From assembly GCA_951813045.1 (NCBI GenBank), contig CATOTF010000002.1, positions 3,844,001 to 3,908,000 on the forward strand: a stretch of DNA of 64,000 bases. Reading direction: 5' to 3'. Both the position numbers and the translations under genes were made by a program. Under the pieces are notes generated by a model. It searched no databases. It was given only the letters and a program-made list of their open reading frames with translations, and was not told the DNA's origin. The stretch comes from an uncultured Rhizobiaceae bacterium (GTDB taxonomy: Bacteria > Pseudomonadota > Alphaproteobacteria > Rhizobiales > Rhizobiaceae). Positions within the stretch are counted from its first letter, which is position 1; every line of letters begins with the position of its first letter. Positions 18,085 through 26,379 of this stretch are shown here, piece after piece.

Positions 18085-19257
18085 TCAGCGACCATAATCT
18101 TTCAGCAAAGTGCTGGCGGGCACAATAATAATTCCCCTTTTTGCAGCGTCCTGCGCCCATTCCTTCAATACAGTCACGGTTTCAGGAAACGCGGTTGCCG
18201 ATGCGATGGCGAATCCCCGTGACTTTGCATAAGCTTCTAGGGACTGGAGATTGGCCCGTATCCGTTGAGGCGTACGATTGGTATCGATCACTATACTACC
18301 CTGCGCGTTTGGCAATCTCATCGACCCGGCAACCTCCACCGCTTTGCTGGCAGACACCGTACCGTCATCAATATAACCCAAACCACGATTCTTGAGTTCT
18401 GTTAAAATAGGGCGAAGCGTCTCGGGCTTGTTGGTCAATCCAGCACCAAGATAATTGACCACAAGAGGATAATTGGTCATCCGGCCCAACGCCCAGCGCA
18501 GGTTTTGTAGGCTTTCTCCAACCGATGCTGTGCTTGTCAGGGTTCTTGGGCCGGGATTGACTGTCGGATAGCCCAGGGGCTCCATGGGAAGTTGGAGCAC
18601 AACTTCATGTCCTTCGCGTCGCGCCTGTTGCATCCATCTTTGAAGGGAGTTTCCAAATGGTGAAAAACCCAGGGTAATGGATGACGGCAGCTCCCGGATC
18701 GCCGATTGCGAACCAGTTTGGCTCAAACCCAATCCACCTAATATGATGGCAACACGATTAGCGCCGGTAACACCGCTGGATTGTGAATAGGCATCCAGCG
18801 GACGCACGTCGCCATCTGAAACTTTGGGCAGTGGCCCAAATTCAGACTGTTCAACAAGGTTAGGATTGGGCAGCCACTGCGACAACCGTTGCGGCGGGGT
18901 CGGTCGAGGCGTAAAGCTTGGTGATTCTACGCGTGGGGTGGGCGCCGCTGTATCTGATTTTCCGTCGATAGGCTCAAGCGGTGTTAGCGGCTTAATCTTT
19001 GTTATATCAAATGCTTCTTCACCGTTTCCAGGTTCTTCGGCCTTTTTTTCAGCAGATGAATTTCCATTTTTGGGAGCTGTCTCATCGTTAAGAGCGACGA
19101 CCGTTTTGTCCGTAGACCGGGCATCAATAAATATATAGGCAGCAGCACTCGAGAGGCCGATGACGAGACATGTCGCGCCAATCGCCAACCAGTTGTGCTT
19201 CGACTCCTCGGCCGGTTTTTGACCCAGAGGCTTGTGAAGGTCATCCATAATCGGCAA
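18085..19257 (-). CDS. Divergent polysaccharide deacetylase family protein (YibQ-like)
   Basis: A 390-residue membrane-anchored periplasmic protein. It has one transmembrane helix (about 24-46, [20 protein letters not shown]), a Pro/Glu/Lys-rich linker to about 150, and a NodB-like TIM-barrel domain of the divergent polysaccharide deacetylase family ([39 protein letters not shown]). Catalytic residues of true deacetylases are not all evident and the activity is unproven. It follows ctp and envC in this order across many Alphaproteobacteria, which suggests a role in cell-wall remodelling. Starts at 19257 or Met4 (19248) are both possible. Confidence 0.88.
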   Translation of the reverse strand: MPIMDDLHKPLGQKPAEESKHNWLAIGATCLVIGLSSAAAYIFIDARSTDKTVVALNDETAPKNGNSSAEKKAEEPGNGEEAFDITKIKPLTPLEPIDGKSDTAAPTPRVESPSFTPRPTPPQRLSQWLPNPNLVEQSEFGPLPKVSDGDVRPLDAYSQSSGVTGANRVAIILGGLGLSQTGSQSAIRELPSSITLGFSPFGNSLQRWMQQARREGHEVVLQLPMEPLGYPTVNPGPRTLTSTASVGESLQNLRWALGRMTNYPLVVNYLGAGLTNKPETLRPILTELKNRGLGYIDDGTVSASKAVEVAGSMRLPNAQGSIVIDTNRTPQRIRANLQSLEAYAKSRGFAIASATAFPETVTVLKEWAQDAAKRGIIIVPASTLLKDYGR

Positions 19258-19292
19258 TCCTCACATTCGTCAGGGGCAACATATTCGATGGA

Positions 19293-20648
19293 TCAGGCGC
19301 GTTTGCAGTTCTTGTTACCACTGGTTACATCATCAGTGTTGGGAGGGAAAGACGCATCTTTCTTAAGTCCTCGCAACAGATCCATGGCATAATTAAGTTG
19401 TACATCGTCCTTTGGGTCCGGTGGCACGTAGGCAAAAGAGCCGGAGCCTGAGTCGTCCTGGCTTTCGCCTTCGATGGAATTACGAAGGCTACTTTCACCT
19501 CGGGCTTCCACACGACCCTGTAGCTCTTTTGGCAGGGGTTGTTCGATCCTAATATCAGGATCGATACCCTTGCCCTGAATAGAACAGCCGCTTGGGGTGT
19601 AATAAAGTGCGGTCGTCAACCTAAGGGCGCCATTGTCGCCACCCAGTGGGATGATAGTTTGCACAGAGCCTTTACCGAATGAACGGGTTCCCAAGATTGT
19701 GCCACGCCGGTGATCCTGAAGCGCTCCGGCCACGATTTCTGACGCACTGGCCGATCCACCGTTGATCAGCACGATAACTGGCTTGCCCCGCGTTAGGTCG
19801 CCCGGAGTGGCGTTATTTCGCTGAACATCGTTCTTTTGTCTGCCGCGAGTTGATACAATTTCACCTCGATTGAGGAACGCATTTGATACGCCAATAGCCT
19901 GCCCTAACAGTCCGCCGGGGTTGAGGCGTAAATCAAGGACATATCCCTTTAGCTTGTCTTCCGGCACCTGATCACGAATTTTTTTGATCGCCGCTTCCAT
20001 GCCGCTGAGGGTTTTTTCGGTAAAACCATTTACATCAAGATAGCCTATATCGTCGCCTTCAACCCTGAACTTGACTGATTTTAACTCGATAATGGCGCGA
20101 ACAATTTTGATTTTCAGGGGCTTGTCAGCGCCTTTACGCAAAATTGTCAGTTCAATCGGCGTGTTGACGAGACCGCGCATTTTTTCAACTGCCTGTTGCA
20201 ATGAAAGGCCACGCACCGCAGTTCCGTCAATTTCGCTGACCAGATCACCGGCCAGAACGCCGGCTTTGGAAGCGGGGGTATCATCAATTGGCGTAATAAC
20301 CTTGACGAGTTCGTTTTCCATTGTCACTTCAATGCCGAGGCCGCCGAATTCTCCCTTGGTCTGCTCCCTCATTGAGGTGCTTTCTTTCAGGTCCAGGTAG
20401 GAGGAATGCGGGTCAAGAGCCTGCAACATGCCGTTTATGGCGTCCTTGATCAGCTTTTCTTCCTTGGGCTCGGTCACATACTGTGACCGAATTCGCTCAA
20501 ATATATCGCCGAAAATATCGAGCTGACGATAGGTTTCCGAGCCAGCGGCATTCGCATTTTGGGATAGGCCGGTGCTCTGGAAAACTGCCAGCATAGCAAA
20601 CGCCCCAAGTGCAGCACCTGTCATGAGCATCGAAATTCTACGAATCAT
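19293..20648 (-). CDS. S41 family C-terminal processing peptidase
   Basis: A 451-residue periplasmic serine protease of the CtpA/Prc type. An N-terminal signal or anchor (MLMTGAALGAFAMLAVF) precedes a PDZ domain (about 100-180, FGGLGIEVTMENELVKVITP). The S41 domain follows, with the catalytic Ser in GGSASASEIV (about 298-305) and the Lys in GTRSFGKGSVQ (Lys326). Members trim the C-termini of envelope proteins and often control peptidoglycan hydrolases. The start overlaps the end of envC by 11 bases, so the protease and the hydrolase activator are coupled. Confidence 0.94.
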   Translation of the reverse strand: MIRRISMLMTGAALGAFAMLAVFQSTGLSQNANAAGSETYRQLDIFGDIFERIRSQYVTEPKEEKLIKDAINGMLQALDPHSSYLDLKESTSMREQTKGEFGGLGIEVTMENELVKVITPIDDTPASKAGVLAGDLVSEIDGTAVRGLSLQQAVEKMRGLVNTPIELTILRKGADKPLKIKIVRAIIELKSVKFRVEGDDIGYLDVNGFTEKTLSGMEAAIKKIRDQVPEDKLKGYVLDLRLNPGGLLGQAIGVSNAFLNRGEIVSTRGRQKNDVQRNNATPGDLTRGKPVIVLINGGSASASEIVAGALQDHRRGTILGTRSFGKGSVQTIIPLGGDNGALRLTTALYYTPSGCSIQGKGIDPDIRIEQPLPKELQGRVEARGESSLRNSIEGESQDDSGSGSFAYVPPDPKDDVQLNYAMDLLRGLKKDASFPPNTDDVTSGNKNCKRA

Positions 20649-22068
20649 TATCTGAACCTTTTTGCCTGCTCCTGTCGGAGCTTACCTGATTATTTGTTTC
20701 TTGTTTCCTGGCCCACCAGGGTGTCGGATCAATCGATAATCCATCTTTTCGTAACTCTACAGATAGAACCGGGCGATTGGAACCAAATTCTGGCGCGGCG
20801 GTGGCGGCAAACTGAGTTACCCCCATGCGACCAACAGGCTCTCCTGCGAGCACAAACTGGCCAGGTTGAACGTTCACTTCTGCCAACCCGGATAGCACCA
20901 TATGATAATCCTCACCTGCGTTCAAAATAAGAACTTGACCATACGATCGGAACTGCCCGGCGTAGATAATCCAACCGTCCATCGGAGAGCGCACGCGGGC
21001 ATTTGGCCTTGTCTGCAGGGCGAGTGTACCACTGCGTTCTCCCTCTGGTGTTTTTTCCCCAAAACCATAGAGTTTACGCCCACTTACAGGCATCGGAAGG
21101 GCACCTTTAGAGTTTGAAAAAGCGACAGCGGGTTCAATTCTGTCGGTTGGCGCAGTGCGCAGTTGGTTGAGCACGGTTAACTCGCGACTGGGATTAGAAC
21201 CCAGTTTTTCACGCGCCTTAGCCAAGCGTTCCTTTTCCTGCAATCTACGGCGCGCATCCGCTTTTTTCGCAGCCTGAGCGGCAGCCGCTGCCGAGGCGAT
21301 TGTGTTCTCCAGATTGTAGATCAATTCTTTGAGAGAAAGAGCCCTTGAAGCCAGTTCACTGGCCTGTTCCCGTTCTTTTTCCAGATCAGCACGGCTTATT
21401 TGTGCCAATTGATTTTTCTCATCCAACAGCACCGTCAGTCGAGATTCGTCCTGTGCCAACGCGTTAAGTTGCCCGGAAAGGGTTTTGTTGTTTTCTATGA
21501 TGGCAGCAGATGTTTGGCGCAATGCGGCAAGTTCGGCGAAAAGGGCATCAGCTTCACTTTTGATATCCGGGACTACGGCGCTGAGCAAAATTGAACTCCG
21601 AACGGATGCCAGCGCATCCTCCGGCCGTACCAGAATGGCTGGCGGAGGGTTGCGCCCCATACGCTGTAAAGCGCCAATCACTTCACTGAGCAATTGTCTC
21701 TTACCGGACAGGGAATTGCGAATATTTGACTGAATTTCCTGCAAACGGGTGAGTTCATCCTCCGTCTCGGTGATCTGGGATTCCAGTAATTGCCCCCGTT
21801 TTGCAGTTTGGATCAGTGCCCGGTTTATCGCCCCTAAATCATTATTATAGCGGGCGATTTCCTCGCGCAGCGCTTCCTGGCGGGCAAGGGCCTGAGCAAT
21901 ATTACTCACTACACTCTCTAGCTCCAGCGCTTTCAATTGCGCAGCTTCGTTGGTTTTTGCAACCGGGACTGTCCCCTGCGCATCAGCACTGTTGAGCTGA
22001 ATCGCTGCTATACCCACGGAAAGAAAAAGCGCAAAAAAGCGCGGACAATTGGACAAGATAGATCGCAT
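20638..22068 (-). CDS. envC: Murein hydrolase activator EnvC (degenerate LytM factor)
   Basis: A 476-residue periplasmic coiled-coil protein that activates amidases at the septum. A signal peptide (FFALFLSVGIAAIQLNSADA) is followed by long heptad-rich helices (about 40-300) and a C-terminal M23/LytM domain (GTLALQTRPNARVRSPMDGW, YHMVLSGLAEVNVQPGQFV, LSVELRKDGLSIDPTPWW). The HxxxD zinc motif is replaced by the TRPNARV region, as in inactive EnvC-type activators. It is the first gene of envC-ctp-deacetylase. A perfect TTAA-N7-TTAA box lies 45-60 bases upstream. Confidence 0.92.
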   Translation of the reverse strand: MRSILSNCPRFFALFLSVGIAAIQLNSADAQGTVPVAKTNEAAQLKALELESVVSNIAQALARQEALREEIARYNNDLGAINRALIQTAKRGQLLESQITETEDELTRLQEIQSNIRNSLSGKRQLLSEVIGALQRMGRNPPPAILVRPEDALASVRSSILLSAVVPDIKSEADALFAELAALRQTSAAIIENNKTLSGQLNALAQDESRLTVLLDEKNQLAQISRADLEKEREQASELASRALSLKELIYNLENTIASAAAAAQAAKKADARRRLQEKERLAKAREKLGSNPSRELTVLNQLRTAPTDRIEPAVAFSNSKGALPMPVSGRKLYGFGEKTPEGERSGTLALQTRPNARVRSPMDGWIIYAGQFRSYGQVLILNAGEDYHMVLSGLAEVNVQPGQFVLAGEPVGRMGVTQFAATAAPEFGSNRPVLSVELRKDGLSIDPTPWWARKQETNNQVSSDRSRQKGSDNDS

Positions 22069-22113
22069 AAACAGCCAAGGGTTGGGGTCACAGTTAATCT
22101 TACGTAATTCCTG

Positions 22114-22129
22114 TTAAGGTTCAATTAAC
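22114..22129 (-). promoter_or_regulatory. CtrA-like box between envC and a divergent lipoprotein gene
   Basis: TTAAGGTTCAATTAAC fits the full CtrA recognition sequence TTAA-N7-TTAA, and the reverse complement fits it as well. It lies in the 103-base region between two divergent genes. CtrA is the cell-cycle master regulator of Alphaproteobacteria, and control of a septal cell-wall activator would be sensible (inference). Confidence 0.55.
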
Positions 22130-22171
22130 CATAAGTTATCAATATAGGAGCGAGAAACCAAAGGGGGATTC

Positions 22172-22885
22172 ATGAACCAATTGATGAATTTCACGAGGGT
22201 CAGGCGGTTTCATTGCTTAATATTACTGATTTCCCTCTCTTCCTGTGCTGCAAAATCGTCACCGGATTCCGAGCTTCCAGGTCAATTTCGGATTGGTTCT
22301 ATAAATGTCATAATTCCCGCAAGTGAAAGTTCGTCCGAAATTGAATCCATCATAGAATCCAGCTTTGCGGATGTGTTAGCCTCATATGGCCCTGCTGACC
22401 CAAACCTGCCAATTCGTAATATTACCATCCAAATGCGCAAGCCGGTTCACAGGGATCGAGCAATTGGTTCGCTTCGAAAAAGTCAAATTCGCGGGCGCGT
22501 AGTATTTGGGCAGGCTGAATTCTATCCAAGTCTTGGATTCAGCTATATCGAAGACCCGATGCAAAATTGGCGCGTCAATATTTCAAAGAACTCCGAGACA
22601 TTTTACAATCGACAAAACACATTCGACAGGCTTGGCACTTTATTGGCACTCGACGTCGTTGGCCGCGTTCGCGGAGCAAACCTTACTCGTAACGGTCGTG
22701 CTATTAGGACTGATCCGGAAATAACAAGGCGATATAACGAGCGCAACGCAGCCAAACGTCGCAGCCAACAGCCTCAGCGATCCAGAGGTTCGACCCCCGG
22801 CCGGCCCGTTGATACAAGTATCACCTCTAAGACTGTGACCACACCTCGTCGATATTCCGGCCCTACGCCTCCTTCGCCAACTTGA
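22172..22885 (+). CDS. Putative lipoprotein of unknown function
   Basis: A 237-residue protein with a lipoprotein signal. A hydrophobic core, FHCLILLISL, leads to the lipobox SLSSC, with Cys27 or a neighbour as the lipidated residue. The central part (about 40-170) contains LPIRNITIQMRKPVHR and YPSLGFSYIEDPMQNWRVNI and has no family I recognise. The last 60 residues are Arg/Ser/Pro/Thr-rich and likely disordered. It is divergent from envC and shares the CtrA-like box region with it. GGGGG at 22164-22168 precedes the start. Confidence 0.7.
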   Translation: MNQLMNFTRVRRFHCLILLISLSSCAAKSSPDSELPGQFRIGSINVIIPASESSSEIESIIESSFADVLASYGPADPNLPIRNITIQMRKPVHRDRAIGSLRKSQIRGRVVFGQAEFYPSLGFSYIEDPMQNWRVNISKNSETFYNRQNTFDRLGTLLALDVVGRVRGANLTRNGRAIRTDPEITRRYNERNAAKRRSQQPQRSRGSTPGRPVDTSITSKTVTTPRRYSGPTPPSPT

Positions 22886-22911
22886 TTTGCATTGAATCAA
22901 TTCGCTCCCGG

Positions 22912-23390
22912 TTACTCGCGCAACGTAAGCGTATCCCAATGGGCTTGTGCTTTTTTGATCATTTGATCCTGCCCTTTATCAAAAAAACTACCACCGCGTT
23001 TTGCAAAAATACGTAAAGTTTATCTTTGTGGATCCGCCAGACTTTCGGATCTGCTGGAATTTCCCGGCCAAGCGACATGGCGCGGGTGCAATATCCGCCA
23101 AATTGCGGGGCATAGGCGTCGGGGTTATTGCGAAATAAATCGGCATCTTTTTGAGACGCAAACCGCCAGTTCGCCCCTTTCCATTTTACAATGAGCGAGC
23201 TTGTGCCTTTGGCATGGGAGTCATTGGTAAAATATGCGGTTGTGTCGAAGCCTTTTAGTGCGAGTTGCTTTCCGGTTTGGCTAACCCGCTTGATGGTTTT
23301 GGCGAACGCCAAACGTGGGAAGAATGAAAGGAGCGCAAGCGAAGCACTGGCCTTCATAAAATTTCGACGATTCAAGACGTTTTTGTTCAT
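22912..23390 (-). pseudogene. YHS-domain protein with Tat-like signal, broken by a 1-base frameshift near its end
   Basis: The intact frame (stop at 22959, 143 aa) starts with a twin-arginine-type signal (LNRRNFMKASASLALLSFFP, cleavage after AFA). A YHS domain follows (KGFDTTAYF, IVKWKGANWRFASQKDADLF, APQFGGYCTRAMSLG, WRIHKDKLYVF). Such proteins are small periplasmic domains thought to bind metal. After KLYVF the reading turns into an unrelated tail. Adding one base to the run of five A at 23005-23009 restores FAKRGGSFFDKGQDQMIKKA and then QAHWDTLTLRE with a stop at 22912. That is the expected family ending, at 159 residues. Confidence 0.8.
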
Positions 23391-23527
23391 GACAATTCCC
23401 CTGAACGGTGTTTGGGATGGCGTTGAGCCCGCTTTGGAACGATGAGGTTCCTAACCACTTCGGTATCCGGGAGGTTAAAGCTTTAAAACGAAACCGGAAT
23501 GGCCTCACAGAAATTTGTAAGGCGCGT

Positions 23528-24142
23528 TCAGTTGGGCAGTTTGGTTGTGTTTACATTTTCGCGGAAGATATCAGCAGCGGCCAAATGGGCAGCGGTACGA
23601 ACTTCATCCGCCAAATCGGAGTCGGGCAAGGTACGTGCTAAAACCATGCCCCCAACGCAAAGAGCCGCCAGAGAAAGTGCATGACGCCGGGCGCCACTGT
23701 CCGATTGATCCAGATTTGTCTCAAACAATCCCACCATGGCTGTCAAAAGCTGTTGGTATGAATCTCGAACTTCCGGGCTTGAGCGGGCCACATCCGAAGG
23801 TAAGGCGATCATCGGGCATTGCCCTTCCATGTCACCCAGGTGTTCGGTTGAAAGGTAGGCATCAATCATTTGAAGCACCATCTCCGGCTTAAGGTTGGAA
23901 ATGTCTACACCGGCTTCATCCCGCCATTGCGCGCCCCGTCCCATCAGAAAACTCGATACAGCCTCTGCGAAGAGGGCTTCCTTGTTTTCAAAATGATTAT
24001 AAAAACCGCCCCGTGTAAGTCCTGCTTCCGCCATCACCATGTCGATGGTAACACTGTGGAACCCGTGTTTGTTGAACAGAATGCGCCCGGCTTCCACGAT
24101 TTTTGCTCGGGTTTTTGATTTATGTTCGGCGCTGTACGGCAT
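23528..24142 (-). CDS. TetR/AcrR family transcriptional regulator
   Basis: A 204-residue repressor-type protein. The N-terminal helix-turn-helix (about 10-55) reads AEHKSKTRAKIVEAGRILF, then HGFHSVTIDMVMAEAGLTRG and FYNHFENKEALF, which is the classical TetR pattern. The C-terminal ligand-binding helices carry DMEGQCPMIALPSDVARSSP, as in the TetR_C groups linked to electrophile or drug sensing. It is divergent from a MAPEG gene, and a dyad in the shared intergenic region is a likely operator for both. Confidence 0.92.
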   Translation of the reverse strand: MPYSAEHKSKTRAKIVEAGRILFNKHGFHSVTIDMVMAEAGLTRGGFYNHFENKEALFAEAVSSFLMGRGAQWRDEAGVDISNLKPEMVLQMIDAYLSTEHLGDMEGQCPMIALPSDVARSSPEVRDSYQQLLTAMVGLFETNLDQSDSGARRHALSLAALCVGGMVLARTLPDSDLADEVRTAAHLAAADIFRENVNTTKLPN

Positions 24143-24182
24143 GAATGTTCTCCTGTTACGGTTTTCATAACAGGTTTTTTAA

Positions 24183-24198
24183 TATGTTCTTTAACATA
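24183..24198. promoter_or_regulatory. Candidate TetR operator
   Basis: TATGTT (24183-24188) and AACATA (24193-24198) form a perfect 6-bp dyad with a 4-base spacer in the region between the TetR gene and the MAPEG gene. Size and place fit autoregulation plus control of the MAPEG gene. No binding data can be inferred beyond this. Confidence 0.45.
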
Positions 24199-24249
24199 AT
24201 TAGATGTGTGCAATTATCTCCGGATAATCATCCACTTAGGAATTACCCA

Positions 24250-24693
24250 TTGAACTCGCTTTTTGACGCTTTGCCGTACCTCATCGATTATCAACCATCA
24301 TTTCTGATTTTAGCCTTGTTGGTATTGTCAGTTTTGATTCAGAATTTCCTCACAGCGCCACTTGCTTTCGTAAAAGAAGAACAGGCGCCGGGCATGCCCC
24401 TGAAATTTGACCATTCCAAACTCAGTTTCAGGGCATCGCGGACATTCTCCAATGCGACGGAGAATTTCCCGGCATTTGGATGGGCACTACTCGTTGCCAT
24501 AATTGCTGGAGCATCACCCTTATTGGTGAACTGGTTGGCTGGGATATATTTTGTATTCAGAATGCTGTTTTGGGCGATCTATTACAGTGGTAAAGGGAAG
24601 GTCGCAGGTGGGCCAAGAACAATGGCATTTGTCGGCGGCCTCGTGACGAATATGGTTCTTGCTGGCGTGGCTATCTACGCAATTATCACTTGA
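24250..24693 (+). CDS. MAPEG family membrane protein
   Basis: A 147-residue, four-helix inner-membrane protein of the MAPEG family (relatives of microsomal glutathione transferase). The N-terminal helix is PSFLILALLVLSVLIQNFLT. The conserved loop and second helix include FRASRTFSNATENFPAFGWA, the family's RxxNxxE-like segment. TTG 24250 is preferred: AGGA lies 9 bases upstream and the 35 residues added by an upstream ATG (24145) are not family-like. It is divergent from a TetR gene that may control it. Substrate unknown; glutathione-linked detoxification is plausible. Confidence 0.85.
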   Translation: MNSLFDALPYLIDYQPSFLILALLVLSVLIQNFLTAPLAFVKEEQAPGMPLKFDHSKLSFRASRTFSNATENFPAFGWALLVAIIAGASPLLVNWLAGIYFVFRMLFWAIYYSGKGKVAGGPRTMAFVGGLVTNMVLAGVAIYAIIT

Positions 24694-24731
24694 TCCAATT
24701 GGTCGGATGTTGCCGCCGGTGAAACAGCCGC

Positions 24732-25214
24732 TCAATCCCGGTGGTACGGGTGGTTCGTCAAAATTGTGATAGCACGGTAGGTCTGTTCCAGTACCAGAAC
24801 GCGGGCTAATTGGTGTGGCATGGTCAGGGCGCCGAATGAGATGACTTTTGCGGCTCGCTTTCGAAATTCCGGGTCAATGCCATCCGGTCCACCAATGACA
24901 AACGCCAGGTCTTGGGTGCCGCTATCGATGAGTTTTCCCAAGGTTTTGGCGAATGAACGACTGTTGGGGGATTCTCCCCGCTCATCGAAGCAGATAAGAA
25001 CACTGTCTTGCGGAAGTTTATCCAGCAGGCTGGTTGCTTCTTCGCGTTTGCGTTGATCGACTTGGGTTGCTCGGCTTTCGTTCAATTCTACCTTCTGTAG
25101 AGCGGTAATACCGATCACCTTGCCGCTTTTTTTGATACGGTCAGCGTAGCGGGCCACAAGGTCGTGTTCCGGTCCTTTTTTCAACCGGCCAATCGCGGCG
25201 ATGAACAGACGCAT
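24732..25214 (-). CDS. rlmH: 23S rRNA (pseudouridine1915-N3)-methyltransferase
   Basis: SPOUT-class methyltransferase that modifies pseudouridine 1915 in helix 69 of assembled 70S ribosomes. The 160 residues starting at MRLFIAAIGRLKKGPE match the family length. The trefoil-knot SAM site is visible in FVIGGPDGIDPEFRKRA, and the C-terminus reads MPHQLARVLVLEQTYRAITI, then HPYHRD. It follows rsfS with almost no gap, the usual arrangement. Confidence 0.97.
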   Translation of the reverse strand: MRLFIAAIGRLKKGPEHDLVARYADRIKKSGKVIGITALQKVELNESRATQVDQRKREEATSLLDKLPQDSVLICFDERGESPNSRSFAKTLGKLIDSGTQDLAFVIGGPDGIDPEFRKRAAKVISFGALTMPHQLARVLVLEQTYRAITILTNHPYHRD

Positions 25215-25215
25215 G

Positions 25216-25719
25216 TCAGGCCGGTTCGGATTCCGCGATAACGCTCCACAATTTCTCCAGACTATAGAAGCCCCGTACTTCCGGCCTGAAAATATGGACG
25301 ATGACATCACCGGTATCGATCAAAACCCAGTCGCAAGCGGGCATGCCTTCGGTTTTTGGCGTGCCTTCGCCCGCATCCTTGAGGTCGCGTAAAAGCCTGT
25401 CGGCAACCGCATTTACATGCCGGTGCGAACGGCCGCTTGTAACAACCATATGGTCAGCGACGGGGGATTTACCTACGATGTCAATGTGGGTGGTGTCTTC
25501 AGCCTTTGAATCTTCAAGACTCGTCAGGATGGTTTCCAGCAGGGGGGATGGCTTTTTGCCAGTTGACGGGCTGGTCGTCGGTGATTGCGTGTTCAGTTTG
25601 ATGGCCTTTCTTTGGCGTTTGTTCACAGTCACTGCTTGCGGCAACCTTATGTTGCCCCGGGGTTCACACGTAACTAGTGTGAATATCTCATGATAGCCCT
25701 GAAACTGCGGCAATTTCAA
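25216..25719 (-). CDS. rsfS: Ribosomal silencing factor RsfS
   Basis: Binds ribosomal protein L14 on the 50S subunit and blocks joining to 30S when nutrients are short. The conserved core runs from about residue 58 (LLETILTSLEDSKAEDTTHI) through MVVTSGRSHRHVNAVADRLL to DWVLIDTGDVIVHIFRPEVR and FYSLEKLW. The frame opens with TTG 25719; GTG codons around residues 30-32 would give about 135 residues, closer to the family. It lies between nadD and rlmH, as in most Alphaproteobacteria. Confidence 0.93.
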   Translation of the reverse strand: MKLPQFQGYHEIFTLVTCEPRGNIRLPQAVTVNKRQRKAIKLNTQSPTTSPSTGKKPSPLLETILTSLEDSKAEDTTHIDIVGKSPVADHMVVTSGRSHRHVNAVADRLLRDLKDAGEGTPKTEGMPACDWVLIDTGDVIVHIFRPEVRGFYSLEKLWSVIAESEPA

Positions 25720-25737
25720 TATGGCGTATTTGTAGTG

Positions 25738-26376
25738 TCACATTCCCGTCCGCAAAGCGGTTGAGGAAAGTGGATTTCTGGGTCCGTGAAGGAATGTCCA
25801 GGCGGGTGCAGGATATGTGGCGAGCAATGGCGCGTCCGCTTCGTCAATTCTGTGACGGCGCAGCACCTGTGCCGCCTTTGCTGAATGTAAAGACAATGTT
25901 GAACCGGGACGATCCACAATGGCGATGGGCATGAGGTCTGCGATATCACGCCACCTTTCCCATTGGTGGAATTGGCCCAGATTATCCGCTCCCATGATCC
26001 AGACAAAATCGACCGTCGGGTTGCGCAAGGCAATATGGGCAAGCGTATCAGCGGTGTAGCGGGTTGGCAGATTAGCTTCACAGGCCGTGATCTTCATGCG
26101 CGGATCGGTGGTTATCGCTTCACACGCTTTGATACGATCGCGCAATGGTGCCAGTTGTGACGTATCTTTCAATGGATTTCCCGGAGTGACCAGCCACCAG
26201 ATTTGCGACAATTCCAACCGGCGCAATACCTGTTCGCAAACATGGGTATGGCCCTCATGGGGCGGGTTGAAAGATCCGCCAAACAGACCAACCCTCATCC
26301 CTGTTTCCACGTGGGGCATGCGCAAATATTGGTGCGGGATAATATCTTCTGCCATGATGTTTAGATCAACATGCAA
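25738..26376 (-). CDS. nadD: Nicotinate-nucleotide adenylyltransferase
   Basis: Adds AMP from ATP to nicotinic acid mononucleotide in NAD synthesis. The 212-residue nucleotidyltransferase fold shows VGLFGGSFNPPHEGHTHVCE (about 29-48, GSFNPPHxGH motif), WWLVTPGNPLK and the family segment VWIMGADNLGQFHQW. The C-terminal ISSTxxR-type motif appears as LSSTALR. The N-terminal 25 residues precede the fold and include Met9 and Met20 as alternative starts. Part of proB-proA-nadD-rsfS-rlmH. Confidence 0.96.
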   Translation of the reverse strand: MHVDLNIMAEDIIPHQYLRMPHVETGMRVGLFGGSFNPPHEGHTHVCEQVLRRLELSQIWWLVTPGNPLKDTSQLAPLRDRIKACEAITTDPRMKITACEANLPTRYTADTLAHIALRNPTVDFVWIMGADNLGQFHQWERWRDIADLMPIAIVDRPGSTLSLHSAKAAQVLRRHRIDEADAPLLATYPAPAWTFLHGPRNPLSSTALRTGM

Positions 26377-26379
26377 TAG

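Noticed and set aside
22780-22805. tRNA T-loop-like string GGTTCGACCCC
   Set aside because: No acceptor, D or anticodon arms fit around it; it is inside a coding region.
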